A stretch of DNA of 16,918 nt. Source: QHWT01 sp046734675. GTDB taxonomy: Bacteria > Acidobacteriota > Vicinamibacteria > Vicinamibacterales > 2-12-FULL-66-21. The notes beneath the pieces are model-generated. The model was not told the origin of the DNA. It searched no databases and worked only from the letters and a program-made list of their open reading frames with translations. This document shows, in pieces, positions 6,050 through 12,972 of this stretch. The position numbers were made by a program, and so were the translations under genes. Numbering within the stretch: position 1 is the stretch's first letter; each line of letters starts with the position of its first letter. The stretch is taken from positions 1-16,918 of the forward strand of contig JBKPRU010000058.1 in the NCBI GenBank assembly GCA_046734675.1, written 5' to 3'.

Positions 6050-7275
6050 CCGCCGTCGCGATTACCGGCGCCGGACTCGTGACGCCGATCGCAGACTCGC
6101 CGACGGCGCTGCACGCGGCATTGTGCCGCGGCGACGACGCGCTCGGACCGGTGTCGACCTTTTCAACGGCAAATCTGCCGTGCGGGATTGGCGCGTGCGT
6201 CGATCCGGCGCAGCTTCGGGAGCAACTGGCCGGCCGTCCAACGGCCATGATCGACAAGACGGGCCAACTGACGATCCTCGCGGCCGCACGCGCGCTGGCC
6301 TCGTCGGCGCTCGTCGACACGTCGGCCGATGTCGGCGTCGTGCTCGGCACGATGTTCTCCAGCGCGCATACCATCGCCGAATTCGATCGCCGTGCTCAAG
6401 CCACTGGGCCCGACGCCGCGAGCCCGCTCGCTTTTGCAAATACGGTCCTCAACGCCGCCGCCGGGCAAGCCGCCATTCGACTCTCGCTGCGCGGACTGAA
6501 CGCCACGATTGCCGGCGGCTTCATTTCCGGCTTGCAGGCGGTCGCCTACGCCTCCGATCTCGTTGCCGCCAGACGCGCTCCGGCACTACTGGCCGGTGGC
6601 GTGGAGGAGCTGTGCCTCGAGTCGTACCTCGGATTCTGCCGCGCAGGCTTGATGTGCGGGACCAACGGCCGGCCGGGACATGTGCCCGTGCCTTTCGACG
6701 TGGCCCGCACCGGCCTCGCGCTGGGCGAAGGCGCGGCCTTCCTGCTGCTCGAGTCGCGAGCCGATGCGATGGCGCGCGGTGCGCACGTCCTGGCCCAAGT
6801 CACCGGACACGCCACCCTGACCGATTCGGACGCGATTCAGCAAGGCTACTGCAGCCGGGAGGTCATCGCGGACGTGATTCGGACGGCGCTCTGGCGCGCC
6901 GATGTAGAGCCCGAGGACATCGATGCCGTCAGCGCCGCGGCAAACGGCAGCTACCGGCCGGACGATGAAGAAGCCGCGGCCTTCGCCGATGTGTTCGGCG
7001 GCTGTCTGCATCCGCCCGCCGTCACAGCGATCAAGTCCGTCCTCGGTGAAACGCTCGGCGCGTCCGGTCCGCTGCAGGTGATCGCGATGGTCGAAGCCAT
7101 GCGCGACGGACGCCTGCCAGGCGTGCGTGCGCTGCGCAACTCCGGTGACGGCGTGATGGCGCGTGCCCTCAGCGAGGACACGCGACACCTCCGCATCCGT
7201 CGCGCGCTGATCATGGCCATCAGTCCCGACGGGCCATGCTGCGCGCTGGTGCTGCGCGCGGGGGAGGAGCGGTGA
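6046..7275 (+). CDS. Ketosynthase-like protein lacking the catalytic triad (chain-length-factor-like, KS-beta)
   Basis: 409 residues from the ATG at 6046, overlapping the preceding KS stop by 4 bases. It has the KS fold: ITGAGLVTPI at the N-terminus, a LALGEGAAFLLLE segment, and IKSVLGETLGASG near the end. By alignment with the neighbouring KS, the active-site Cys is replaced by Phe159 (AGGFISG), the first His by Asn300 (AAANGSY) and the second His by Glu335 (VLGETLG). It therefore cannot condense or decarboxylate on its own. Classical CLFs replace Cys with Gln and set chain length as partners of KS-alpha; this one seems a separate, more divergent lineage. The C-terminal catalytic-loop Phe-Gly-Gly motif of active KSs is also missing. 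A structural or gating partner role is inferred from the coupling. Confidence 0.88.
   Translation: MTAVAITGAGLVTPIADSPTALHAALCRGDDALGPVSTFSTANLPCGIGACVDPAQLREQLAGRPTAMIDKTGQLTILAAARALASSALVDTSADVGVVLGTMFSSAHTIAEFDRRAQATGPDAASPLAFANTVLNAAAGQAAIRLSLRGLNATIAGGFISGLQAVAYASDLVAARRAPALLAGGVEELCLESYLGFCRAGLMCGTNGRPGHVPVPFDVARTGLALGEGAAFLLLESRADAMARGAHVLAQVTGHATLTDSDAIQQGYCSREVIADVIRTALWRADVEPEDIDAVSAAANGSYRPDDEEAAAFADVFGGCLHPPAVTAIKSVLGETLGASGPLQVIAMVEAMRDGRLPGVRALRNSGDGVMARALSEDTRHLRIRRALIMAISPDGPCCALVLRAGEER
7261..7271 (+). promoter_or_regulatory. Strong ribosome-binding site deciding the HMG-CoA reductase start
   Basis: GGGGAGGAG lies inside the 3' end of the KS-like gene, with GGAGG four bases before the GTG at 7272. 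It supports that GTG, which overlaps the upstream stop as GTGA, over the earlier in-frame GTG at 7236. Confidence 0.7.
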
Positions 7276-8498
7276 AACTCGTCGAGCGCTCGGGCGACCC
7301 GGCCAACGCCGCGACCTTACTGGCGCCCGTCGACCTCGTACCGCGCTTCCGCGGTCAAGGCTATGCAGCAGCGGATGTGGCGCGCCGCCGCCTCTGGATC
7401 GAGCACAAAACCGGCGTGCGCCTCGAGCACATCGGGGCGTGCTCGCTGCCGACCGAGCACCTGCGCGGCAATATCGAGAATCCCATCGGTTCGGTCCAGA
7501 TGCCCGTCGGGATCGCGGGGCCACTCTTGATTCGCGGCGACCATGCGCGCGGCACGTTCTATGTGCCGCTCGCCACGACCGAAGGGGCGCTGATCCGCTC
7601 GTACGAACGCGGGATGGTGACGCTGACGCGAGCCGGCGGCGTCACGACGCGCATGGAAGTCGACGAGAACTGCGTGTGCCCCTTGTTCGCGTTCGACACG
7701 GTGTCGGAGGCGAGTCGCTTCGTCGAGGAGCTGTACGAGTACGTACCAGCGCTGCGCGCCGAAGCCGATTCAACGACGCGTCACGGCCGGCTGCTGCGCA
7801 TCGAGCCGCGGCAGATTGGGCGAGATGCGATCGTGACGTTCTGCTACCGGACCGGCGACGCGCAGGGCATGAACATGATTGTCAAGGCCACGGAGCGCGC
7901 GTGCGACTGGCTCGTGCGTCGTGGCGCCGCACGCAGCTACGACATCTTCAGCGGCTTCAGCTCCGAGAAGCGGGCCAGCGCGACACTGCTCGCCGCCGGC
8001 AAGGGCAAGACGGTCGTGGCCGGCGCCTGCATCCCGGCGGCACTGATCCGCGTCTGCCTGCATACGAGCCCAGACGCGCTCGTTCGTACCTGGCAGCGGG
8101 CGGTCGTCGGCCACATGCTCGCCGGCGCCGTCGGGTGCAACGCGCAGTTGGCCAATGGCCTGACCGCGCTGTTCGTGGCGTGCGGACAGGACGTCGCCAA
8201 CATCGCCAACGCCCACGCTGGAATCACCATCCTGGAGAAAACGCGCGAGGGAAACCTCTACGCATCGGTGACGCTGCCGTCGCTGACCGTCGCCACAGTG
8301 GGCGGCGGCACGGCGCTCGGAACGAGTCGTGAGTGCCTTGGTCTACTCGGGTGCGCCGGCAGTGGCAATGCCGCGAGATTCGCAGAGATTGCCGCAGCGA
8401 CCGCACTCGCTGGCGAGCTGTCGATGGCTGCGGCGATTGCCGCCGGCGAGTTCGTAAACGCGCACGAGCAGTACGGCCGGAACCGGCCGGCCGAGTAG
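7272..8498 (+). CDS. Hydroxymethylglutaryl-CoA reductase family protein (class I type)
   Basis: 408 residues from the GTG at 7272. Family motifs in order: ENPIGSVQMPVGIAGPL (the ENVIG substrate segment), TTEGAL with catalytic Glu104, TGDAQGMNM (NADPH-binding DAMGMN-like), SSEK with Lys233 at the catalytic Lys position, ACGQD with Asp307, VGGGT, and a C-terminal His398 in VNAHEQ. All four catalytic positions (Glu, Lys, Asp, His) are kept, so it should be active. HMG-CoA reductase converts HMG-CoA to mevalonate using two NAD(P)H. The usual DKK after the Lys loop is EKR, DAMGMN is DAQGMN, and the segment after GQD departs from the DPAQNV/DAAQNV consensus, so cofactor or substrate preference may be altered. 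No other mevalonate-pathway gene is in the window. Its coupling to the KS pair suggests a dedicated role. Confidence 0.9.
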   Translation: MKLVERSGDPANAATLLAPVDLVPRFRGQGYAAADVARRRLWIEHKTGVRLEHIGACSLPTEHLRGNIENPIGSVQMPVGIAGPLLIRGDHARGTFYVPLATTEGALIRSYERGMVTLTRAGGVTTRMEVDENCVCPLFAFDTVSEASRFVEELYEYVPALRAEADSTTRHGRLLRIEPRQIGRDAIVTFCYRTGDAQGMNMIVKATERACDWLVRRGAARSYDIFSGFSSEKRASATLLAAGKGKTVVAGACIPAALIRVCLHTSPDALVRTWQRAVVGHMLAGAVGCNAQLANGLTALFVACGQDVANIANAHAGITILEKTREGNLYASVTLPSLTVATVGGGTALGTSRECLGLLGCAGSGNAARFAEIAAATALAGELSMAAAIAAGEFVNAHEQYGRNRPAE

Positions 8499-8543
8499 GA
8501 ATGGCATCGGAAAGACGCCGGAGGGGTGAGGAGTAACCGAACG

Positions 8544-9455
8544 ATGGCGGCCTCAACATCACAGGTGGACGGAGTCGTCGCCGCGATGTTTGCCGAAGCG
8601 ATCGCCTTTCACGGAGATCTGGGGCTGACTCCGGATGCCTGGGCGGCGCGCATCGCAGGCATTTTGCAGAAATGCGGACGCGATTCAGCGGACGCCGCAA
8701 CCGCGATGTTCGTCGAACGACTGCACGGCCGCGACCTCTACCTGGCGACGAGCTGCGCGGCCCGCTGCGACTCCGCCTGGCGCCGATTCGCGGGGCTCTA
8801 TCAGAAGCACATCACGGAACTCGTCCGGTGTCTCGCACGGAACCCGCTGCAAGCCGCCGACGTGGGCGACACGCTGCTCGTCGACCTGTTCCTGCCGGAC
8901 CGCAGCGGCCAGAGTCGGATCGCCTCGTATGACGGACGGAGTTCCCTCGCAACGTGGCTGCATGTGATCGTGACGCACCGCGTCGCCAACGAGCGCGCGC
9001 GTAAGTGGAACACCGTCGAACGGCCCGGCGACATGCCGGAAGTGCCGGACAGCAGCCCGCTCGGCGAGCTCGAGGCTCAACTCCGCAGCGAGCGGTATCA
9101 CGGCGTCCTGAACGCCGCGCTGCGCGAGGTCTGTTCGCGGTTGAGCGGGCACGAGCGGCAGATGCTCGTGTGGAGATATCAACGCGGTCTACTGCTGGAG
9201 CAGATCGCCTCGCGGCTGGCCCTGCACACGTCGACGGTATGCCGACAGCTCGAACGGCTGCAGCACCGGATCCGGAAGGACGTGTCCGCCACGTTGTCCC
9301 GCAGCTACGGCCTCAATGCCGACGCGATCACCGAGTGCCTGGACGACCTGGTCGAACGGCGACGCCTGACCGTGCCGCTGCTGCGATTAATCGGTGAAGG
9401 GGTACCGACGACGGACAACGACGACGGGAACACACGGCAGCGGCATATCGCGTGA
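8544..9455 (+). CDS. Sigma-70-family RNA polymerase sigma factor (ECF-like)
   Basis: 303 residues from the ATG at 8544, with AGGAG at 8529-8533; a GTG at 8526 is an alternative. The N-terminal ~75 residues are unassigned and helical. Sigma region 2 covers about 76-153 (WRRFAGLYQKHITELV, GDTLLVDLFLPD, SYDGRSSLATWLHVIVTHRVANE), and region 4 about 190-245, with a helix-turn-helix at LLLEQIASRLALHTSTVCRQL. There is no region 1.1 or 3, as in ECF factors, although the region 2 motif DAEDLVQE is degraded. A further C-terminal ~55-residue extension follows region 4. It sits inside the biosynthetic operon and is followed by a stop-overlapping small gene, so it may autoregulate the operon. Which promoter it reads is not visible. 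Confidence 0.82.
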   Translation: MAASTSQVDGVVAAMFAEAIAFHGDLGLTPDAWAARIAGILQKCGRDSADAATAMFVERLHGRDLYLATSCAARCDSAWRRFAGLYQKHITELVRCLARNPLQAADVGDTLLVDLFLPDRSGQSRIASYDGRSSLATWLHVIVTHRVANERARKWNTVERPGDMPEVPDSSPLGELEAQLRSERYHGVLNAALREVCSRLSGHERQMLVWRYQRGLLLEQIASRLALHTSTVCRQLERLQHRIRKDVSATLSRSYGLNADAITECLDDLVERRRLTVPLLRLIGEGVPTTDNDDGNTRQRHIA

Positions 9456-9712
9456 CCGCCAGACTCGCGGTGGGCGGCCGCGCGGAGCCCTCCGAGGGGA
9501 AGATGGCCGACCGGCAGTGGCACGAGGAGTTCGACAATCGCATCGCGCAATACATCGATGCGACGGCCGACGGCCTGGAGGAGCTGCAGCAAGAAGTTGG
9601 TGTCGAATGGTTCGCGGAGCTGAGCAAGCATGTGTGGTCGCACGAGCCGTGCGTGCGCAGGCGGCTCGCGGTGTTGAAGGAACGGAAGTCGCGCAAGCGG
9701 CCGCGGGGCTGA
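9452..9712 (+). CDS. Small charged helical protein, unknown function
   Basis: 86 residues from the GTG at 9452, which overlaps the sigma-factor stop as GTGA. A more conventional start is the ATG at 9503 (69 residues), just after GAGGGGA. The protein is predicted to be helical and acidic in the middle (HEEFDNRIAQYIDATADGLEELQQEVG), with a basic tail KERKSRKRPRG and single Cys. No membrane helix and no zinc-binding anti-sigma (ZAS) motif are seen. Coupling to the sigma gene makes a regulator of that factor conceivable, but nothing in the sequence proves it. I do not recognise the family. Confidence 0.6.
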   Translation: MTARLAVGGRAEPSEGKMADRQWHEEFDNRIAQYIDATADGLEELQQEVGVEWFAELSKHVWSHEPCVRRRLAVLKERKSRKRPRG

Positions 9713-9733
9713 TGCGCACATCGACGCGGTAAC

Positions 9734-11281
9734 ATGTCGAGACCCTTTCCGACCATTCGCGGCGCCCCTGCCGCCAGCTACGACGTGGTCGTGGCCGGCG
9801 CCGGCATCGGTGGGCTGACGTGCGCGGCGCTGCTCGCCCGGGCCGGACTCCGAGTGCTGCTCGCCGAGCAGCACTACATGGTCGGCGGCTATTGCAGTAC
9901 GTTTCGCCGCAGCGGCTTCACCTTCGACGCCGCCACCCACTTCTATCCGCTGCTCGGCAATCCCGAGACGATCACCGGCCGTCTGCTGCGCGACCTTGGC
10001 GTGGCGACCGGCTGGATCAAGATGGATCCGGTCGATCACTTCCATCTGCCGGATGGCTCGTGCTTCGACGTGCCCGCCGATCTGACCACCTATCGCCACC
10101 GGCTGCGCGCGATGTTTCCGTCGCAAGCGGCGGCGCTCGACGAGTTCTTCGCCTGCGTCCGCCGCGCCTACGTGGCCGGACTGCAGCAGCACTTTCGCTG
10201 GCGCGAGCGCGACTGGCTCGCGGAGCTGCGTCCGCTGACCGTCCGCGACGTGCTCGACCGCTATTTCCACAACCGCCGCCTCAAACTGCTGTTGACGGCC
10301 GATTGTCCGCACTGGGGCTCGCCGCCGCGCCGTACCTCGTTCGTGTTCGACTCGATGCTGCGGCTGTCGTACTTCCTCGGCAACTACTATCCCCAAGGCG
10401 GATCGCAGGCATTCGCGGACGCGCTCGCGGGACGCGTGACCGCGCTCGGCGGCGACATCATGATGGGCACGCGCGTGCTGCGCGTCGCCGTGACGGGCAG
10501 GGCGGTTCGCGGCGTGGAGCTCCTGGTCGGGCCGGCGCGCACTCCGCGTCGCGTGTTCGTGCGCGCGCCGATCGTCGTCTCGAACGCCGATGCGCTGCAG
10601 ACGTTCGAGCACATGCTCGAGCCGAGCATTTCCGCCGCGGCGCTCTCGCGCGCACGGCGCATGCGGCCGACCTATCCATGCTTCCTGATGCACATCGGCC
10701 TGCGCGGCGTCCCTACCGAGGTGCTGCGCGCACGTCAGGGCTACTACTGGGACGGGTGGGATTCGGACCGCGTCGGCAGCGACGCGCTGCGCTTCAAGCT
10801 CTTCGTCCCCACGCTGTACGAGCCGGCGCTGGCCCCACCGGGCGGGCACGTGCTGATCGTCCAGAAGGTACAGGCGCTCGACTTCCGAACGATCGCCGAC
10901 TGGGGCGCGCACAAACGGGCCGTCGAGCAGTTCATTCTGACCCGGCTCGATCAGCTGATTCCCGGCATCGGCGATCACACGGTCGTTCGGCTGAGCGCGA
11001 CGGCGGCGACACACCATCGCTACACGCTCAACCACCACGGCGCGATGCTCGGCTGGGAAATGTCGCCAGACCAGCTCGCGGACTCACGACCGGATATCGA
11101 TGGCCCCGCGCGCGGGCTGTACCTTGTGGGGCACTGGAGCCGCCCTGGCGGAGGAATCACGCCAGTGATGGTGTCGGCGATGGAGGTCGCGCGGCGCGTG
11201 TTGGCCGGCTTCGCCGCCGACGCGACGGTCGATGCGCCATCCGACGGGTCTGTCGCAGATCTCGAAGGAGCGGCCGTATGA
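9734..11281 (+). CDS. CrtI/CRTISO/RetSat-type FAD-dependent oxidoreductase
   Basis: 515 residues. The N-terminal FAD-binding fold is VVVAGAGIGGLTCAALLARAG (residues 18-38, GAGIGG at 22-27), followed by EQHYMVGGYCSTF. The middle domain holds the substrate region (DAATHFYPLLG, YYPQGGSQAFADAL). The C-terminal FAD motif (about 460-490) is GLYLVGHWSRPGGGITPVM. This pattern is that of bacterial carotenoid desaturases and isomerases and of all-trans-retinol 13,14-reductases, which act on conjugated or isoprenoid chains at membranes. It differs from the PDS-type enzyme at 1956-3344, so the two are not a recent duplication. Within this operon it may desaturate, isomerise or reduce a polyene built by the KS pair. 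Ladderane and flexirubin-type clusters also pair KSs with such flavoproteins, as I recall. The start has no strong ribosome site. Confidence 0.88.
   Translation: MSRPFPTIRGAPAASYDVVVAGAGIGGLTCAALLARAGLRVLLAEQHYMVGGYCSTFRRSGFTFDAATHFYPLLGNPETITGRLLRDLGVATGWIKMDPVDHFHLPDGSCFDVPADLTTYRHRLRAMFPSQAAALDEFFACVRRAYVAGLQQHFRWRERDWLAELRPLTVRDVLDRYFHNRRLKLLLTADCPHWGSPPRRTSFVFDSMLRLSYFLGNYYPQGGSQAFADALAGRVTALGGDIMMGTRVLRVAVTGRAVRGVELLVGPARTPRRVFVRAPIVVSNADALQTFEHMLEPSISAAALSRARRMRPTYPCFLMHIGLRGVPTEVLRARQGYYWDGWDSDRVGSDALRFKLFVPTLYEPALAPPGGHVLIVQKVQALDFRTIADWGAHKRAVEQFILTRLDQLIPGIGDHTVVRLSATAATHHRYTLNHHGAMLGWEMSPDQLADSRPDIDGPARGLYLVGHWSRPGGGITPVMVSAMEVARRVLAGFAADATVDAPSDGSVADLEGAAV
11265..11270 (+). promoter_or_regulatory. 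Shine-Dalgarno site deciding the start of the SDR-acyltransferase fusion
   Basis: AAGGAG lies seven bases before the ATG at 11278, inside the 3' end of the flavoprotein gene. The same frame is open for 1.4 kb further upstream by chance of high GC, so this site is what fixes the true start. Confidence 0.75.
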
Positions 11282-12972
11282 GCGCTACCATCCGCGCGTT
11301 CGCGCGCGCCGCTGCCCCGGATCCAGCGCCTCTGTCTGCCGTCGCCCTCGTCCTGCCGGCGGGACCGCTGGCGCGCGCGTTGTCGCACCATCTCCCCGCG
11401 TCGTGGCGCATCGCGGAGGCGGGCGGCGCCGAGGCGGGCGATGCCTGGTCGGGCTGCGCGGAGGGCACGCTCGTCTACAGCCCGCCGCGACAGCGGCTGC
11501 CCGATCTCGAACCGGATCTCACGGCGTCGCACGACATGTTGACCGCGGCCCGGCGCGCCGCGGTGCGGCATCTCGTGCTGGTGTCCAGCACCGCCGTCTA
11601 CGGGGCGACGCCGCATCACGCCGGCCTGGTGACCGAAGCAGAGTCGACGGTCCGGACAGACCAGCCCATCGCCCGCGGATGGCGCGCGCTGGAGGCGCAG
11701 GCGATTGCCGCCTTCGGACCGGACGTCACGATTCTTCGGGCCGCGCCGGTGCTGCTCGCGGACTCGCCGGATTTTTTCAGCACGTTGTTCACGCGCGGCG
11801 CGGCCATCACGATCGCGGGCTACGATCCGACCCTCCAGTTCTTGAGCGTTGCTGATTTGGCGCGAGCGATCGCTTGCGCAGTGGCTGGAGCCGGCGGCGG
11901 CGTCTTCAACATCGTGCCTGCCGCGCCCGTCCCGCTCCGCGCCGCTCTGCGCATCGCGTCGCGGCGTGCCCTCCCGGTTCCTTGGTCGCTGCATCGTGCA
12001 CGGCGGCTGGTGGCGGTCGCGCGCCGTCGGGCCGCATCCGCGCGCCAGGTTCAGTACATCCGCTACCACCTGACCGCGTCCGGCGACGCGGCCGCACGCG
12101 ATCTCGGGTATCGCGCCCAGCACACGAGCGCCGATGCAGTCCGGATGGTCCGCCGAATGGGCTGGAATACCGGTCCGGACGTCGAGCCGTCCGAGCGCTT
12201 CGATCCGTTCGGCATGGATCGCGGCTACATCGACGCCTGCTGGCGCGGCGCGCTCGGGATGCTGCATCGGCATTACTGGCGGGTGGAGGCACGCGGGCTT
12301 GAACACATCCCCGGTCAGGGCGGGGCGGTACTTGTCGGCATGCACCGCGGCTTCATGCCTTTTGACGGTGTCATGACCCTGTTGAGCGTCGTGCAGGCGA
12401 CCCGACGCGTCCCGCGGTTTCTGATTCATCCCGGTGTCGGACTGCGCTTTCCGTTTCTCTTCAACCTGATGTCCAAGCTGGGCGGCATCATTGCTTCGCA
12501 CGTCAACGCGACGCGCGTGCTCGAGTCAGGCGAACTGCTCGCGGTGTACCCGGAAGGGATTCGTGGCGCGTTTACGCTATACACGCGCGCGCATCGCATC
12601 GGCCCGTCGTGGCGAAACGACTGCATCGCGTTCGCGCTGCGCCATCAGGCGCCACTCGTGCCTTTCGTCACCGTCGGCAGCGCCGACATCTTCCCGATTG
12701 TCGGGCGCATCGATTGGCGATGGTGGAAGCGGCTCACAGAGTGGCCGTTCCTTCCCGTCACCACGCCGCTGCCGCTGCCGTCGAAATGGCACACCGTCTT
12801 CCTGGAGCCGCTGCAGATTGGCGGCCATTACGGTCCTGAGAGCGCCGAGGATCCCGTGCTCGTTCGCGCGCTTGGCCGGGAGGTGAAGCGCCGGATGGAA
12901 GCTGCGACCGCGGAGCTCCTCGCGCGCCGGCCGTCCGTGTTCTACGGATCCGTGTTCGAGGAGCGGCCATGA
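11278..12972 (+). CDS. Fusion protein: degenerate SDR/epimerase-like domain plus PlsC-type acyltransferase
   Basis: 564 residues from the ATG at 11278, overlapping the previous stop (ATGA). Residues ~20-215 resemble an extended SDR: HLVLVSSTAVYG (98-109), RAAPVLL, then QFLSVADLARAI and FNIVP. However, the NAD-binding Gly motif is lost (LVLPAGPLARAL) and the YxxxK catalytic pair is replaced by Arg133 and Ala137 (RGWRALEA), so redox activity is unlikely. Residues ~320-560 form a lysophospholipid-acyltransferase-like domain. It has a His-based motif MHRGFMPFDG (His356, Asp363; wider than the usual H-x4-D) and YPEGIRG (424-430), equivalent to the PEGTR phosphate-binding motif. The likely role is transfer of an acyl or polyene chain from ACP or CoA to a lipid or other hydroxyl acceptor, with the SDR-like part as scaffold. 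Domain recognition is good; substrate is inferred. Confidence 0.82.
   Translation: MSATIRAFARAAAPDPAPLSAVALVLPAGPLARALSHHLPASWRIAEAGGAEAGDAWSGCAEGTLVYSPPRQRLPDLEPDLTASHDMLTAARRAAVRHLVLVSSTAVYGATPHHAGLVTEAESTVRTDQPIARGWRALEAQAIAAFGPDVTILRAAPVLLADSPDFFSTLFTRGAAITIAGYDPTLQFLSVADLARAIACAVAGAGGGVFNIVPAAPVPLRAALRIASRRALPVPWSLHRARRLVAVARRRAASARQVQYIRYHLTASGDAAARDLGYRAQHTSADAVRMVRRMGWNTGPDVEPSERFDPFGMDRGYIDACWRGALGMLHRHYWRVEARGLEHIPGQGGAVLVGMHRGFMPFDGVMTLLSVVQATRRVPRFLIHPGVGLRFPFLFNLMSKLGGIIASHVNATRVLESGELLAVYPEGIRGAFTLYTRAHRIGPSWRNDCIAFALRHQAPLVPFVTVGSADIFPIVGRIDWRWWKRLTEWPFLPVTTPLPLPSKWHTVFLEPLQIGGHYGPESAEDPVLVRALGREVKRRMEAATAELLARRPSVFYGSVFEERP

Noticed and set aside
4564..7275. A beta-branching (HMG-ACP synthase) cassette, suggested by ACP + KS + KS-like + HMG-CoA reductase
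   Set aside because: No HMG synthase or enoyl-CoA hydratase homologue is present, and the KS-like protein lacks the His residues needed for the decarboxylating KS of such cassettes.
9820..11277. A + frame open for 1050 codons that continues into the SDR-acyltransferase fusion
   Set aside because: The first ~486 codons are an Arg/Ala-rich shadow of the flavoprotein gene in another frame. A good ribosome site and ATGA overlap place the true start at 11278.
9305..12501. Long minus-strand frames (577 and 493 codons) opposite the flavoprotein and fusion genes
   Set aside because: Composition is Arg/His/Gly-rich with no family motifs, as expected for shadows in high-GC DNA. The + strand genes there have clear domains and ribosome sites.
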